DNA of 64,000 nt from a virus. Of the stretch, positions 1-7,477 are shown piece by piece. The notes below the pieces were generated by a model. The model searched no databases, was not told where the DNA came from, and was given only the letters and a program-made list of their open reading frames with translations. Numbering within the stretch: position 1 is the first letter of the stretch; each line of letters begins with the position of its first letter. Location: the IMG/VR virus record IMGVR_UViG_3300027710_001068, positions 1 through 64,000 of that record; one strand, given 5' to 3'. Both the position numbers and the translations under genes were made by a program.

Positions 1-47
1 AACTCACCAAGCGCACGGTTTAGTACTAACCGTGCGCTTGGTGAGTT
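1..47. repeat. Perfect 20-bp fold-back inverted repeat at window start
   Basis: Bases 1-20 are the exact reverse complement of bases 28-47, with a 7-base loop whose last six bases (agtact) are themselves palindromic. The right arm is coding: it reads N-R-A-L-G-E-L, continuing into the GHPDG motif of the prohead protease. The left arm is therefore an antisense copy of gene sequence. Such a fold-back exactly at a sequence end is typical of an amplification or assembly chimera, although a real hairpin cannot be excluded. Confidence 0.85.
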
Positions 48-498
48 GGGTCATCCCGACGGTCCTTCTATTAACCTTGATAGAGTCTCACATAAGATTG
101 TTAGCTTAACTCAAGAAGGCAACGATTTTATTGGTAAGGCAGAAATTCTTGGAACACCAATGGGCGTGATTGCAAGAAACCTGTTGGAGAGTGGTGTTCG
201 TCTTGGTGTCTCTACTCGAGGCATGGGTTCTGTGTCTCAGAAGAATGGTGTTACTTACGTTCAGGATGACTTCCATTTGGCAACTGCTGCTGACATTGTT
301 GCAGATCCCTCCGCTCCCGATGCTTTCGTGCAAGGTATCATGGAAGGTGTTGAGTGGGTGTGGGATAACGGTATCCTTAAACAGCAACAAATTGAGAGAT
401 ATAAGGAAGTGGTAGATAGCAGAATCAGTAAAAAAGATTACGAAGAAACCGCTATCAAAGTTTTTGAACACTTCCTCGGTTCTATAAGAAATAAATAA
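28..498 (+). CDS. 21: Prohead core protease gp21, 5'-truncated
   Basis: This is the C-terminal part of the T4-type prohead protease, the serine protease that cleaves scaffold and capsid precursor inside the prohead. Visible family signatures are the GELGHPDGP and INLDRVSH stretches and the following SxG region (VRLGVSTRGMGSVSQ). The frame stays open to base 1, but the first 27 bases belong to the fold-back artefact, so the true N-terminus is lost. The TTG at 46 is a codon inside the GELGHP motif, not a start. Its position directly before gp22 and gp23 matches the conserved head-gene order. Family identity is strong; only the 5' end is uncertain. Confidence 0.9.
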   Translation, partial: NRALGELGHPDGPSINLDRVSHKIVSLTQEGNDFIGKAEILGTPMGVIARNLLESGVRLGVSTRGMGSVSQKNGVTYVQDDFHLATAADIVADPSAPDAFVQGIMEGVEWVWDNGILKQQQIERYKEVVDSRISKKDYEETAIKVFEHFLGSIRNK

Positions 499-501
499 TA
501 T

Positions 502-509
502 TATAAATA
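502..509 (+). promoter_or_regulatory. T4-type late promoter TATAAATA before gp22
   Basis: An exact TATAAATA octamer lies 27 bases before the gp22 start. Transcription would begin about 7 bases downstream, leaving room for the AAGGAGAA Shine-Dalgarno sequence. A gp55 late sigma homologue encoded at 5879-6418 is the expected reader of this box. Confidence 0.75.
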
Positions 510-535
510 AATTAAATAGTTTAAGGAGAAACTAA

Positions 536-1576
536 ATGGCTAAAGGAAAATCATTCGGAGACATTGTTAAATCAGTGCTATCTGAACAGACAATCGAAGA
601 GAAAGTTGAAGTGGGCGGTGGCGCTACTGGTACAGCACATGGTGTTGATCCTGATGGCGGACAAGCTCCTGCTCGTAAAGGTGACAAGCGTAATAGCGAG
701 TCAGCTAGCAAGGGTCAGAACCCTGATGGCACACCTATCGAAGATACAAGCACAGAAAACAATGCTAAGCCTACAGGTGATGCATCTGGTGCTAATAAAG
801 CTTCGATCAAGGCTAAGCCTAGCGCAGCTTCTGGTTCAATGAAAGAACACATCGATGCTATTTTCAATAACGAAGATCTTTCAGAAGATTTCCGCACGAA
901 AGCATCTACAATTTTCGAAGCTGCTGTACAAGCACAGCTTCAAGAAGAGAAGACTAAGTTGGAAGAAGAGTTTGCTACTTCATTGGCTAAAGCCAAAGAA
1001 GAGTTGCAGGCTGACTTAGTTGAAAAACTAGACCAGTATACTACGTATGCTGCAGAACAGTGGATGGAAGAGAATCGCGTTGCGATCGAATCGTCACTGA
1101 AGTCTGAGATCACAGAAGATTTTATCAATGGACTCAAAGGTTTGTTCACAGAACATTACATCGAGATTCCAGAAGATAAGGTGGACGTGTTAGGCCAGAT
1201 GGCAGAGAAAGTCCAAGAACTCGAAGAGAAGCTCAATAGAGCTATCAACGAGAACATGGAACTCAAAGGCCAAGTGGACGAAAGCGTTCGTGAAAGAATC
1301 CTTGCAGATGTATCGGAAGGCCTTGCTGCGACTCAAGTAGAGAAGCTAGCAGCTTTAGCCGAAGGTGTCGACTTTGACAATTCTGATAACTTTAGAAAGA
1401 AATTGGAACTTGTTAAAGAGAACTACTTCCCTTCAACGACTTCGTCCAAGAAATTGAATGAAGAAGCAGAAGATGAAGCTCTAGCATTGAACGAGGAAAC
1501 TACGGCAAGTCCTAAGACAGGGGATAAAGCAGTTAATGCATACGTCTCAGCGTTGTCTAGAACTCTTAAGAAATAA
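536..1576 (+). CDS. 22: Prohead scaffolding core protein gp22
   Basis: This 346-residue protein lies between the protease and the major capsid protein, the place of the gp22 scaffold in T4-like phages. Gp22 forms the internal core on which capsid protein assembles and is later degraded by gp21. The N-terminal 100 residues are low-complexity (G, A, K, D rich). Residues about 120-260 are strongly acidic and heptad-like, consistent with coiled coils, including stretches rich in EELQADLVEKL and EKVQELEEKLN. A good Shine-Dalgarno sequence (AAGGAGAA) precedes the ATG and a late promoter stands upstream. Scaffold sequences diverge quickly, so context carries much of this call. Confidence 0.85.
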   Translation: MAKGKSFGDIVKSVLSEQTIEEKVEVGGGATGTAHGVDPDGGQAPARKGDKRNSESASKGQNPDGTPIEDTSTENNAKPTGDASGANKASIKAKPSAASGSMKEHIDAIFNNEDLSEDFRTKASTIFEAAVQAQLQEEKTKLEEEFATSLAKAKEELQADLVEKLDQYTTYAAEQWMEENRVAIESSLKSEITEDFINGLKGLFTEHYIEIPEDKVDVLGQMAEKVQELEEKLNRAINENMELKGQVDESVRERILADVSEGLAATQVEKLAALAEGVDFDNSDNFRKKLELVKENYFPSTTSSKKLNEEAEDEALALNEETTASPKTGDKAVNAYVSALSRTLKK

Positions 1577-1580
1577 GATT

Positions 1581-1588
1581 TATAAATA
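1581..1588 (+). promoter_or_regulatory. T4-type late promoter TATAAATA before gp23
   Basis: A second exact TATAAATA octamer lies just after the gp22 stop codon and about 40 bases before the capsid gene. It gives gp23 its own strong late transcription start, as in T4. The leader that follows contains the AAAGGGGAA ribosome-binding site. Confidence 0.8.
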
Positions 1589-1626
1589 AATCAACTTAAC
1601 CTGAAATTTTAAAGGGGAAAACTAAA

Positions 1627-2952
1627 ATGTACGTAACTGAAGAACTACAATCTAAGTGGGGCCCAGTTCTTGATCACGAAGACTTACCTTCGATCAAGGA
1701 CACCCACAAGCGTAATGTGACTGCTACCATTCTCGAGAACACTGAACGTGCTCTTCGCGAATCTGGCGCACAAGGCGGATTCTTGACTGAGTCACCTATC
1801 AACGCTGTAACAAACGTTGCCAACTTCGATCCAGTTTTGATTAGCTTGGTTCGTCGTGCAATGCCTAACCTTGTCGCTTATGACATCTGCGGCGTTCAGC
1901 CAATGACTGGCCCTACAGGCTTGATCTTTGCTATGCGCAGCAAGTATGCTAACAGCACTGCTGTTGGTACAGAAAACTTCTACAACGAAGTTAACACTGC
2001 TTTCACTACCGTTAGAGGTGGTGGGGCTCAGTTGGGTAATGCTCACACTGGTACTGCAGTTGGTGGTGCTTCCAGCAACACTTTGAACTTGCCAGCTAAC
2101 GGATACAACTTCGCTGAAGGTATGTCCACAGCTACTGCTGAAGCCTTGGGTGACAGCGGCGGTAATGCATTCCCAGAAATGGCATTCACAATCGACAAAG
2201 TAACCGTTACTGCAAAGTCACGTGCTTTGAAGGCTGAGTACACAATGGAACTTGCACAAGACTTGAAAGCAATTCACGGTCTTGACGCTGAAACAGAATT
2301 GTCAAACATCTTGACTACAGAGATCTTGGCTGAGATCAACCGCGAAGTTATTCGTACAGTTAACGTTACTGCCGTTCGCGGTGCTAACACTGGCACGACA
2401 ACTGCTGGCGTGTTTGACCTTGACACTGACTCTAATGGTCGTTGGATGGTTGAGAAGTTCAAAGGCTTGATGTTCCAAATCGAACGTGAAGCTAACCAAA
2501 TTGCCAAAGACACACGTCGCGGTAAAGGTAACATCCTCATCTGCTCTTCAGACGTAGCGTCTGCATTGCAAATGGCTGGTGTGTTGGATTACGCTCCTGC
2601 TTTGAACAGCAACAACTTGCAAGTGGATGACACTGGCAATACATTTGCTGGCGTGTTGAACGGTCGTATGCGTGTTTACATCGATCCGTATGTCACCAAC
2701 AACTACATGACAATTGGTTACAAAGGTTCTAATCCTTTCGACGCCGGTCTATTCTACTGCCCATACGTTCCATTGCAAATGGTTCGCGCAGTTGACCAAG
2801 CTAACTTCCAACCAAAAATTGGATTTAAGACTCGTTACGGAATGGCTCCTAACCCATTCGCTAAGGGTATCACAGCAGCTAATGCAAGTGCTCTTATTGA
2901 AGTTGACTCTAACGTCTACTATCGTAGAGTTATTGTTTCCAACATATTGTAA
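1627..2952 (+). CDS. 23: Major capsid protein gp23
   Basis: This 441-residue protein is the T4-type major capsid protein, which builds the hexamers of the head and is cleaved near its N-terminus by gp21. Recognisable family stretches include LISLVRRAMPNLVAYDICGVQPM (residues about 74-96), the GLIFAMRSKYA region, and the C-terminal part with FKTRYGMAPNPFAKG. An internal glycine- and threonine-rich region (about 130-165) corresponds to the variable insertion region. It has a strong Shine-Dalgarno sequence, its own late promoter and a terminator directly after it, consistent with very high late expression as a single-gene unit. Confidence 0.97.
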   Translation: MYVTEELQSKWGPVLDHEDLPSIKDTHKRNVTATILENTERALRESGAQGGFLTESPINAVTNVANFDPVLISLVRRAMPNLVAYDICGVQPMTGPTGLIFAMRSKYANSTAVGTENFYNEVNTAFTTVRGGGAQLGNAHTGTAVGGASSNTLNLPANGYNFAEGMSTATAEALGDSGGNAFPEMAFTIDKVTVTAKSRALKAEYTMELAQDLKAIHGLDAETELSNILTTEILAEINREVIRTVNVTAVRGANTGTTTAGVFDLDTDSNGRWMVEKFKGLMFQIEREANQIAKDTRRGKGNILICSSDVASALQMAGVLDYAPALNSNNLQVDDTGNTFAGVLNGRMRVYIDPYVTNNYMTIGYKGSNPFDAGLFYCPYVPLQMVRAVDQANFQPKIGFKTRYGMAPNPFAKGITAANASALIEVDSNVYYRRVIVSNIL

Positions 2953-2981
2953 ACCGTACAATAATAATAAAGAACGGTATT

Positions 2982-3008
2982 AAAAAGGAGCTTCGGCTCC
3001 TTTTTTTT
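2982..3008 (+). terminator. Rho-independent terminator after gp23
   Basis: The stem GGAGC / GCTCC closes on a stable TTCG tetraloop and is followed by eight Ts. The stem is extended by A-T pairs from the AAAAA on the left. It insulates the capsid transcript from the next gene, which has its own promoter seven bases downstream. Confidence 0.93.
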
Positions 3009-3014
3009 CGTCTG

Positions 3015-3022
3015 TATAAATA
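3015..3022 (+). promoter_or_regulatory. Late promoter TATAAATA abutting the tail tube gene
   Basis: An exact TATAAATA box ends six bases before the ATG at 3028. A late transcript starting 6-7 bases after the box would begin at or beside the start codon. No Shine-Dalgarno sequence is present between box and ATG, so the message is predicted to be leaderless. Confidence 0.75.
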
Positions 3023-3027
3023 CATTC

Positions 3028-3549
3028 ATGAGTGTACTAGACAACCAACCAGCTAATAAGAATTTTCTTTCTCCACTTGGATTCAAGTTTCAGATTAAGA
3101 AAACTCCTCACCTGAACTACTTTGTTCAGTCTGTCAACCTGCCAGCAGTTTCCATCGGTACTGTTGAGGTGGGTACTCCGTTCACCAGGATTCCATTTCC
3201 AGGTGACAAGTTAACCTTTGGTCAGCTTGACGTTACGTTCAAGGTAGATGAAGATATGGAGAACTATACTGAGATCTTCAACTGGATGATTGCAATGGGT
3301 CACCCAGATAGTCTAACAGACAGTGCAACAATATACTCCGCTCCTGCTATGTCTGGTAATGGTGTTTATTCAGACTTATCTTTGGCAATACTTACAAATG
3401 GAATGCGTGGTAACAAGATGTTTAACTTCTCTGACGCATTTCCAATCAACCTTTCAGACATTACTTTCGATTCAACGTTATCAGATGTCGAGTATGTCAC
3501 TGCAACTGCTACGTTTGCTTATAGAAGATTTACACTAGCCTCGTTGTAA
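3028..3549 (+). CDS. gp19-like tail tube protein
   Basis: The 173-residue product looks like the T4 gp19 tail tube family: length near 163-175 residues, an N-terminal NFLSPLGFKFQIKK strand, then the PGDKLTFGQLDVTFKVDEDM segment and a C-terminal TATFAYRRFTL strand. Gp19 stacks in hexamer rings to form the inner tail tube through which DNA passes. Its location after gp23 rather than after a sheath gene leaves open that it is a paralogue, for example a tube initiator or neck protein of the same fold. The start is fixed by the conserved N-terminal segment, yet no ribosome-binding site precedes it. Confidence 0.8.
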   Translation: MSVLDNQPANKNFLSPLGFKFQIKKTPHLNYFVQSVNLPAVSIGTVEVGTPFTRIPFPGDKLTFGQLDVTFKVDEDMENYTEIFNWMIAMGHPDSLTDSATIYSAPAMSGNGVYSDLSLAILTNGMRGNKMFNFSDAFPINLSDITFDSTLSDVEYVTATATFAYRRFTLASL

Positions 3550-3590
3550 TTTAAACAATAATGTTGTATACTCCCTGCAATTGCGAGGGA
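3544..3590 (+). promoter_or_regulatory. uvsY promoter with start-site hairpin
   Basis: TTGTAA (3544-3549), a 17-base spacer and TATACT (3567-3572) form a bacterial-type promoter. A hairpin with arms TCCCT (3572-3576) and AGGGA (3586-3590) follows. The right arm holds the uvsY Shine-Dalgarno sequence. Transcription from this promoter would start near 3579, past the left arm, freeing the Shine-Dalgarno sequence that read-through transcripts would fold away (inference). Confidence 0.6.
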
Positions 3591-3593
3591 ATT

Positions 3594-4028
3594 ATGAAGC
3601 TAGAAGATATTGAAACGAATTGGGGCCAGGATAGTAAGATCAATTCTGCTGATCTTGCAACCGAGAGCCTGCGCATTCCAGAACTGCATCACAAGTACTT
3701 TAAGATCTTTACACAAGAGCGTTTGCTTTTGAAAAAGTTTGAACAGGAGTATAAGCAGATGTACAAATTAAAGTATGAATATTTTATGGGTATTTTGGAT
3801 GAGGGTGAACTAAAATCTAATGGTTGGGAACCTTTTGCATTGAAGGTTTTGAAGACTGATCTTTCCATCTACATGGAAGGTGACCAGGATCTTGGTAACA
3901 TCACAAACAAAATAGAATTTCAAAAAGAGAAGATCGCTTTGCTCGAGTCAATCATTAAGACTGTTATTAATAGAGGCTTTTTGATTAAGAACGCAATTGA
4001 TTGGAATAGATTTACTACTGGTTCATGA
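3594..4028 (+). CDS. uvsY: UvsY recombination mediator
   Basis: The 144-residue product matches T4 UvsY (137 residues) in length, N-terminus (MKLEDIETNW) and charged helical character. UvsY loads the UvsX recombinase on single-stranded DNA coated with gp32 during recombination-dependent replication and repair. The ATG at 3594 is preferred over an upstream in-frame ATG at 3561 because it follows a GAGGGA ribosome-binding site and gives the family N-terminus. It overlaps the following uvsW start by four bases (ATGA), so the two are translationally coupled. Confidence 0.9.
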   Translation: MKLEDIETNWGQDSKINSADLATESLRIPELHHKYFKIFTQERLLLKKFEQEYKQMYKLKYEYFMGILDEGELKSNGWEPFALKVLKTDLSIYMEGDQDLGNITNKIEFQKEKIALLESIIKTVINRGFLIKNAIDWNRFTTGS

Positions 4029-5476
4029 GTGAAGAAAATCTAGTCATCGAGAAAGTAGATGACGTCTATATGAAGGTTCATTGTGAACCAGGATTAGCAT
4101 TTGAGCTGAGTGAGTACTTTACATTCTCTGTTCCTGGTGCAAAGCATATGCCCATGTTTAAAAATAAAATGTGGGATGGTAAGATCCGTTTGTATAATCC
4201 TATGTCACGTACGTTGTATGTTGGACTGAGACAATATGTGGAAGAGTTTGCAAGACAACGTGACTACACAGTCAGTTATACAGAGCCAAGAGACTTCGCA
4301 GACAATCAGATCTCGTTGATCGAAGCTCAGGAGTGGGTTGCAAGTGAGAAGTCTTTAACAATGCAGCCACGTGACTATCAATTGGAAGCGGTGATCCATG
4401 CACTAAGATCTAAACGTGCTCTAATGATATCTCCAACTGCATCTGGTAAGTCTTTTATGATTTACTTAATATGCAAATACCTCAAGAGAAGAGTGTTGGT
4501 TGTTGTTCCCACTACAACACTTGTGCATCAGATGACAAGTGACTTTGTTGAGTATGGTGCAAAGGAAGCTTGGATTCATAAAATATATGAAGGCCAGGAA
4601 AAAATTAACAACAAACCAATTACTATAACCACTTGGCAATCTATCTACAAGCAGCCAAAAGGTTGGTTTGAAAAGTTTGAAGTTGTCATTGGTGATGAGG
4701 CTCATGGTTTCAAATCAAAAAGCTTGACAGGAATTATGTCTAAGCTAACCAAGTGTGAGTATAAATTTGGTTTCACTGGTACACTTGACGGTACACAAAC
4801 TCACAAGTTAGTTCTAGAGGGATTGTTTGGACCTGAGCGAATTGTTACAACAACATCAGAATTAATTGAACAAAAGCACTTAGCTGAATTCAGAATCAAG
4901 GCTATTGTTCTTAACCACACCGCTGAAGACAGAGACAAGGCAAAGAAGTATACCTATCCAGAAGAGATTGATTTTATTACTGGTAGTGAGAAGCGAAACA
5001 AGTTTCTAATGAACCTTGTGTTATCATTGAAAGGCAACACTCTGCTTTTGTTTAAGAATATTGATCATGGAATGACTTTACAAAACTATATCAGCACCAA
5101 AGCTAAGGACCGTAAAGTGTTCTATGTTGACGGTGATGTTAAAGGTGATATACGAAATGATTACCGTGCTCAGATCGAGACAGAAACAAATGCCATTATT
5201 GTTGCTTCATTGGGAACATTCAGCACAGGTATTAATATCCGCAACCTACATAATGTGGTGTTCGCTAGTCCGAGCAAGTCAAGAGTTAAAGTATTGCAGT
5301 CTATTGGTCGTGGATTGAGAAAGAGCTCAATCAAAACCAGTGCAGTTTTGTATGATGTAGCTGATGACCTTTCATATAAGTCCCATAGAAACTTCACATT
5401 ACAGCATTTTGGTGAACGTATCAGGATGTATAATGAAGAGAAGTTTGAATATAAGATTTACAACGTTCAAATTTAG
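4025..5476 (+). CDS. uvsW: UvsW-type recombination helicase
   Basis: This is a 483-residue superfamily 2 helicase of the UvsW family, which unwinds branched recombination intermediates and R-loops and helps switch from origin-dependent to recombination-dependent replication. An N-terminal UvsW-type domain (about 1-110) precedes a Q-motif-like PRDYQLEAV. Walker A is PTASGKS near residue 137, the DEAH box lies near 223, the TGTLDG motif follows, and helicase motif VI is SIGRGLRKS near 425. It sits between uvsY and gp55 as in aquatic T4-like phages. Confidence 0.95.
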   Translation: MSEENLVIEKVDDVYMKVHCEPGLAFELSEYFTFSVPGAKHMPMFKNKMWDGKIRLYNPMSRTLYVGLRQYVEEFARQRDYTVSYTEPRDFADNQISLIEAQEWVASEKSLTMQPRDYQLEAVIHALRSKRALMISPTASGKSFMIYLICKYLKRRVLVVVPTTTLVHQMTSDFVEYGAKEAWIHKIYEGQEKINNKPITITTWQSIYKQPKGWFEKFEVVIGDEAHGFKSKSLTGIMSKLTKCEYKFGFTGTLDGTQTHKLVLEGLFGPERIVTTTSELIEQKHLAEFRIKAIVLNHTAEDRDKAKKYTYPEEIDFITGSEKRNKFLMNLVLSLKGNTLLLFKNIDHGMTLQNYISTKAKDRKVFYVDGDVKGDIRNDYRAQIETETNAIIVASLGTFSTGINIRNLHNVVFASPSKSRVKVLQSIGRGLRKSSIKTSAVLYDVADDLSYKSHRNFTLQHFGERIRMYNEEKFEYKIYNVQI

Positions 5477-5481
5477 GAGCT

Positions 5482-5871
5482 ATGATGATTAAAATTATCA
5501 AACTTATTAGTGGTGTTGAGGTAGCAGGTGAATTGACAAAAGAGGATGAGTACGGAATCGTTCTCAAATATCCTCTCCAACTCAATTACAAATACTATAT
5601 GTCTTCATATCCCTCCGTCAACCTTTCCAAGTATATAATGTTTGCTGGTGAGGATGATATACATTTCCCATATACTACTATTATCAATATGGTTGATCCG
5701 AGATCAGCTTTCGAGGAATATTACATTAAAGCCGTCGCAGAGACAAAAAGTGAATTGGATATTATGATTGATAGACAACTATTAGATATGGTTGAATCTA
5801 CCGTCGTTACTAAAGATGAAATGTTGGCAGCGCTATTGGAAGCTATGCCAACACCTGAGTTGGTTAATTAA
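5482..5871 (+). CDS. Small conserved protein, Sm-like N-terminus
   Basis: This 129-residue protein of unknown function starts with a short beta-rich segment, IKLISGVEVAGEL followed by a KYPLQL strand, which resembles an Sm/LSm-type barrel. The C-terminal third is acidic and helical. Two ATGs lie in tandem after AGGAGCT, so the start may be 5482 or 5485. A second protein with the same opening pattern is encoded at 25061-25372. The Sm-like reading is an inference from pattern alone; RNA or protein binding has not been shown by anything in the sequence. Confidence 0.7.
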   Translation: MMIKIIKLISGVEVAGELTKEDEYGIVLKYPLQLNYKYYMSSYPSVNLSKYIMFAGEDDIHFPYTTIINMVDPRSAFEEYYIKAVAETKSELDIMIDRQLLDMVESTVVTKDEMLAALLEAMPTPELVN

Positions 5872-5878
5872 GGATTTT

Positions 5879-6418
5879 ATGGCTACACATTACGTTGATA
5901 ATAAACATTTGTATCAAGTTATTATTGAACACAAAAAGAACATTAAGGAAGCGGCAGAACAAGGAAAAGATAAACCAACAATTCCTAACTATGTTGGTCA
6001 TTGTATTCTTTTGATTGCTAAACGGTTATCTCTAAAACCAAACTTTGTGAACTATTCATATCGTGAAGAGATGATTAGTGATGGTATTGAGAACTGTATC
6101 AGCTACTTCGATAACTTTGATCCTGAAAAATCAACTAACCCTTTCGCATACTTTACACAGATTATCTACTTTGCTTTTCTCAGGAGAATACAAAGAGAGA
6201 AGAAGCAGTTATACATCAAGCACAAGTCTTTTGAGAACAGTATGTTGTTTGAAGGGTCTGCTGAAAACCACGAACTCGATGAGAACGACTTCTCACCAAA
6301 CATTGCTGTCGGTAATGACAACATGCTTGACTTTATTAAAACATTCGAAGACAATCTCGACAAGAAGAAAATTAAACGTAAACAAGGTTTAGAAAAGTTT
6401 TTTGAAGAGGAACAGTAA
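5879..6418 (+). CDS. 55: Late-transcription sigma factor gp55
   Basis: This 179-residue protein matches the gp55 family of very short sigma factors that bind host RNA polymerase and recognise the TATAAATA late promoter. The sigma region 2-like core is visible as YREEMISDGIENCISYFDNFDP followed by FAYFTQIIYFAFLRRIQREKKQ, which contains the -10 recognition helix. The ATG at 5879 follows AAGGATTTT and gives a usual family N-terminus; an upstream in-frame ATG lies inside the preceding gene. Several exact TATAAATA boxes in this window support an active late system. The C-terminus is lysine- and glutamate-rich. Confidence 0.92.
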   Translation: MATHYVDNKHLYQVIIEHKKNIKEAAEQGKDKPTIPNYVGHCILLIAKRLSLKPNFVNYSYREEMISDGIENCISYFDNFDPEKSTNPFAYFTQIIYFAFLRRIQREKKQLYIKHKSFENSMLFEGSAENHELDENDFSPNIAVGNDNMLDFIKTFEDNLDKKKIKRKQGLEKFFEEEQ

Positions 6419-7477
6419 ATGTTAGTGGCCGTACTGGGCGACACCCACTTCGGTGCTCGTAATGATAGTGTGCACTTCTCAGTATTCTTTGAGAAGTTTT
6501 ATAAAGAGATCTTTTTTCCATACATGGAACAACATAATATCAAACACGTCATCCAACTAGGAGATGTATTTGATAGAAGAAAGTATATTAACTTTCAGAC
6601 TCTAAACCATTGTAAAGATTACTTCTTCAAGAAGCTAAACAATGAATACTCATCATGGCTGCTTGTTGGTAACCATGATGCCTACTATAAGAATACCAAT
6701 GATGTAAATTCTTTGGATATGCTTCTAGGTGAATATAAGAATATTAATCTAATAACCAAACCAACTGAGATTGAGTTGGATCGAACAAGTGTGGTGTTGC
6801 TTCCTTGGATATGTGATGATAATATGAGCGATACGATGCAAACAGTTAACTCTACAAAAGCACAAGTTGCTTTTGGACACTTGGAGTTGACTGGTTTTGA
6901 AATGTACAAGGGACAGTTGATGGATCATGGTATGGATCCAAATCTGTTCAGCAAGTTTGACATGGTTGTCTCTGGTCACTACCACCACAAGTCTCATGCT
7001 AAGAATGTTACCTACACAGGGACACCATATGAGATGACATGGTCGGACTATGGTGACTTAAAAGGGTTCCATATCTTTAATACAGAAACGAGAGAGCTTG
7101 AATTCATTAGCAATCCGTTCAAGATGTTTCATAAGTTGCATTATGATGACTTGAACCAACCTGTAGGCTACATTAATGCTTGGGATCTTACAGAGATGGC
7201 TGGTGCTTATGTCAAAGTAATTGTAAGAAACAAGACAAACACTTTATGGTTTGATTCGTTGATTGATAGGCTGGAGAAATCTGGTGTGTCAGATGTTCAG
7301 GTTGTAGAAGATCACTTCCACTTGGATTTGGAGAGTGATGATGATATTGTTAGTCAAGCAGAGGACACTCTGACCATATTGCGTAAGTATGTTGACCAGA
7401 TTGACTCTTCAGTTAACAAACCAAGATTAGAGAACTTATTGAGAACGCTTTACAGTGAGGCTTTGAGTATAGAGTGA
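6419..7477 (+). CDS. 47: gp47 recombination endonuclease subunit (SbcD/Mre11-like)
   Basis: The 352-residue product is the nuclease half of the gp46/gp47 complex, the phage equivalent of Mre11-Rad50 that resects DNA ends for recombination-dependent replication and host DNA breakdown. Metal-binding phosphoesterase motifs are in order: GDTHFG (about residue 8), GDVFDRR (48), GNHDAYY (83) and GHYHHKS (185). The start codon abuts the gp55 stop, and the stop overlaps the gp46 start by four bases, consistent with coupled production of the two subunits. Confidence 0.97.
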   Translation: MLVAVLGDTHFGARNDSVHFSVFFEKFYKEIFFPYMEQHNIKHVIQLGDVFDRRKYINFQTLNHCKDYFFKKLNNEYSSWLLVGNHDAYYKNTNDVNSLDMLLGEYKNINLITKPTEIELDRTSVVLLPWICDDNMSDTMQTVNSTKAQVAFGHLELTGFEMYKGQLMDHGMDPNLFSKFDMVVSGHYHHKSHAKNVTYTGTPYEMTWSDYGDLKGFHIFNTETRELEFISNPFKMFHKLHYDDLNQPVGYINAWDLTEMAGAYVKVIVRNKTNTLWFDSLIDRLEKSGVSDVQVVEDHFHLDLESDDDIVSQAEDTLTILRKYVDQIDSSVNKPRLENLLRTLYSEALSIE

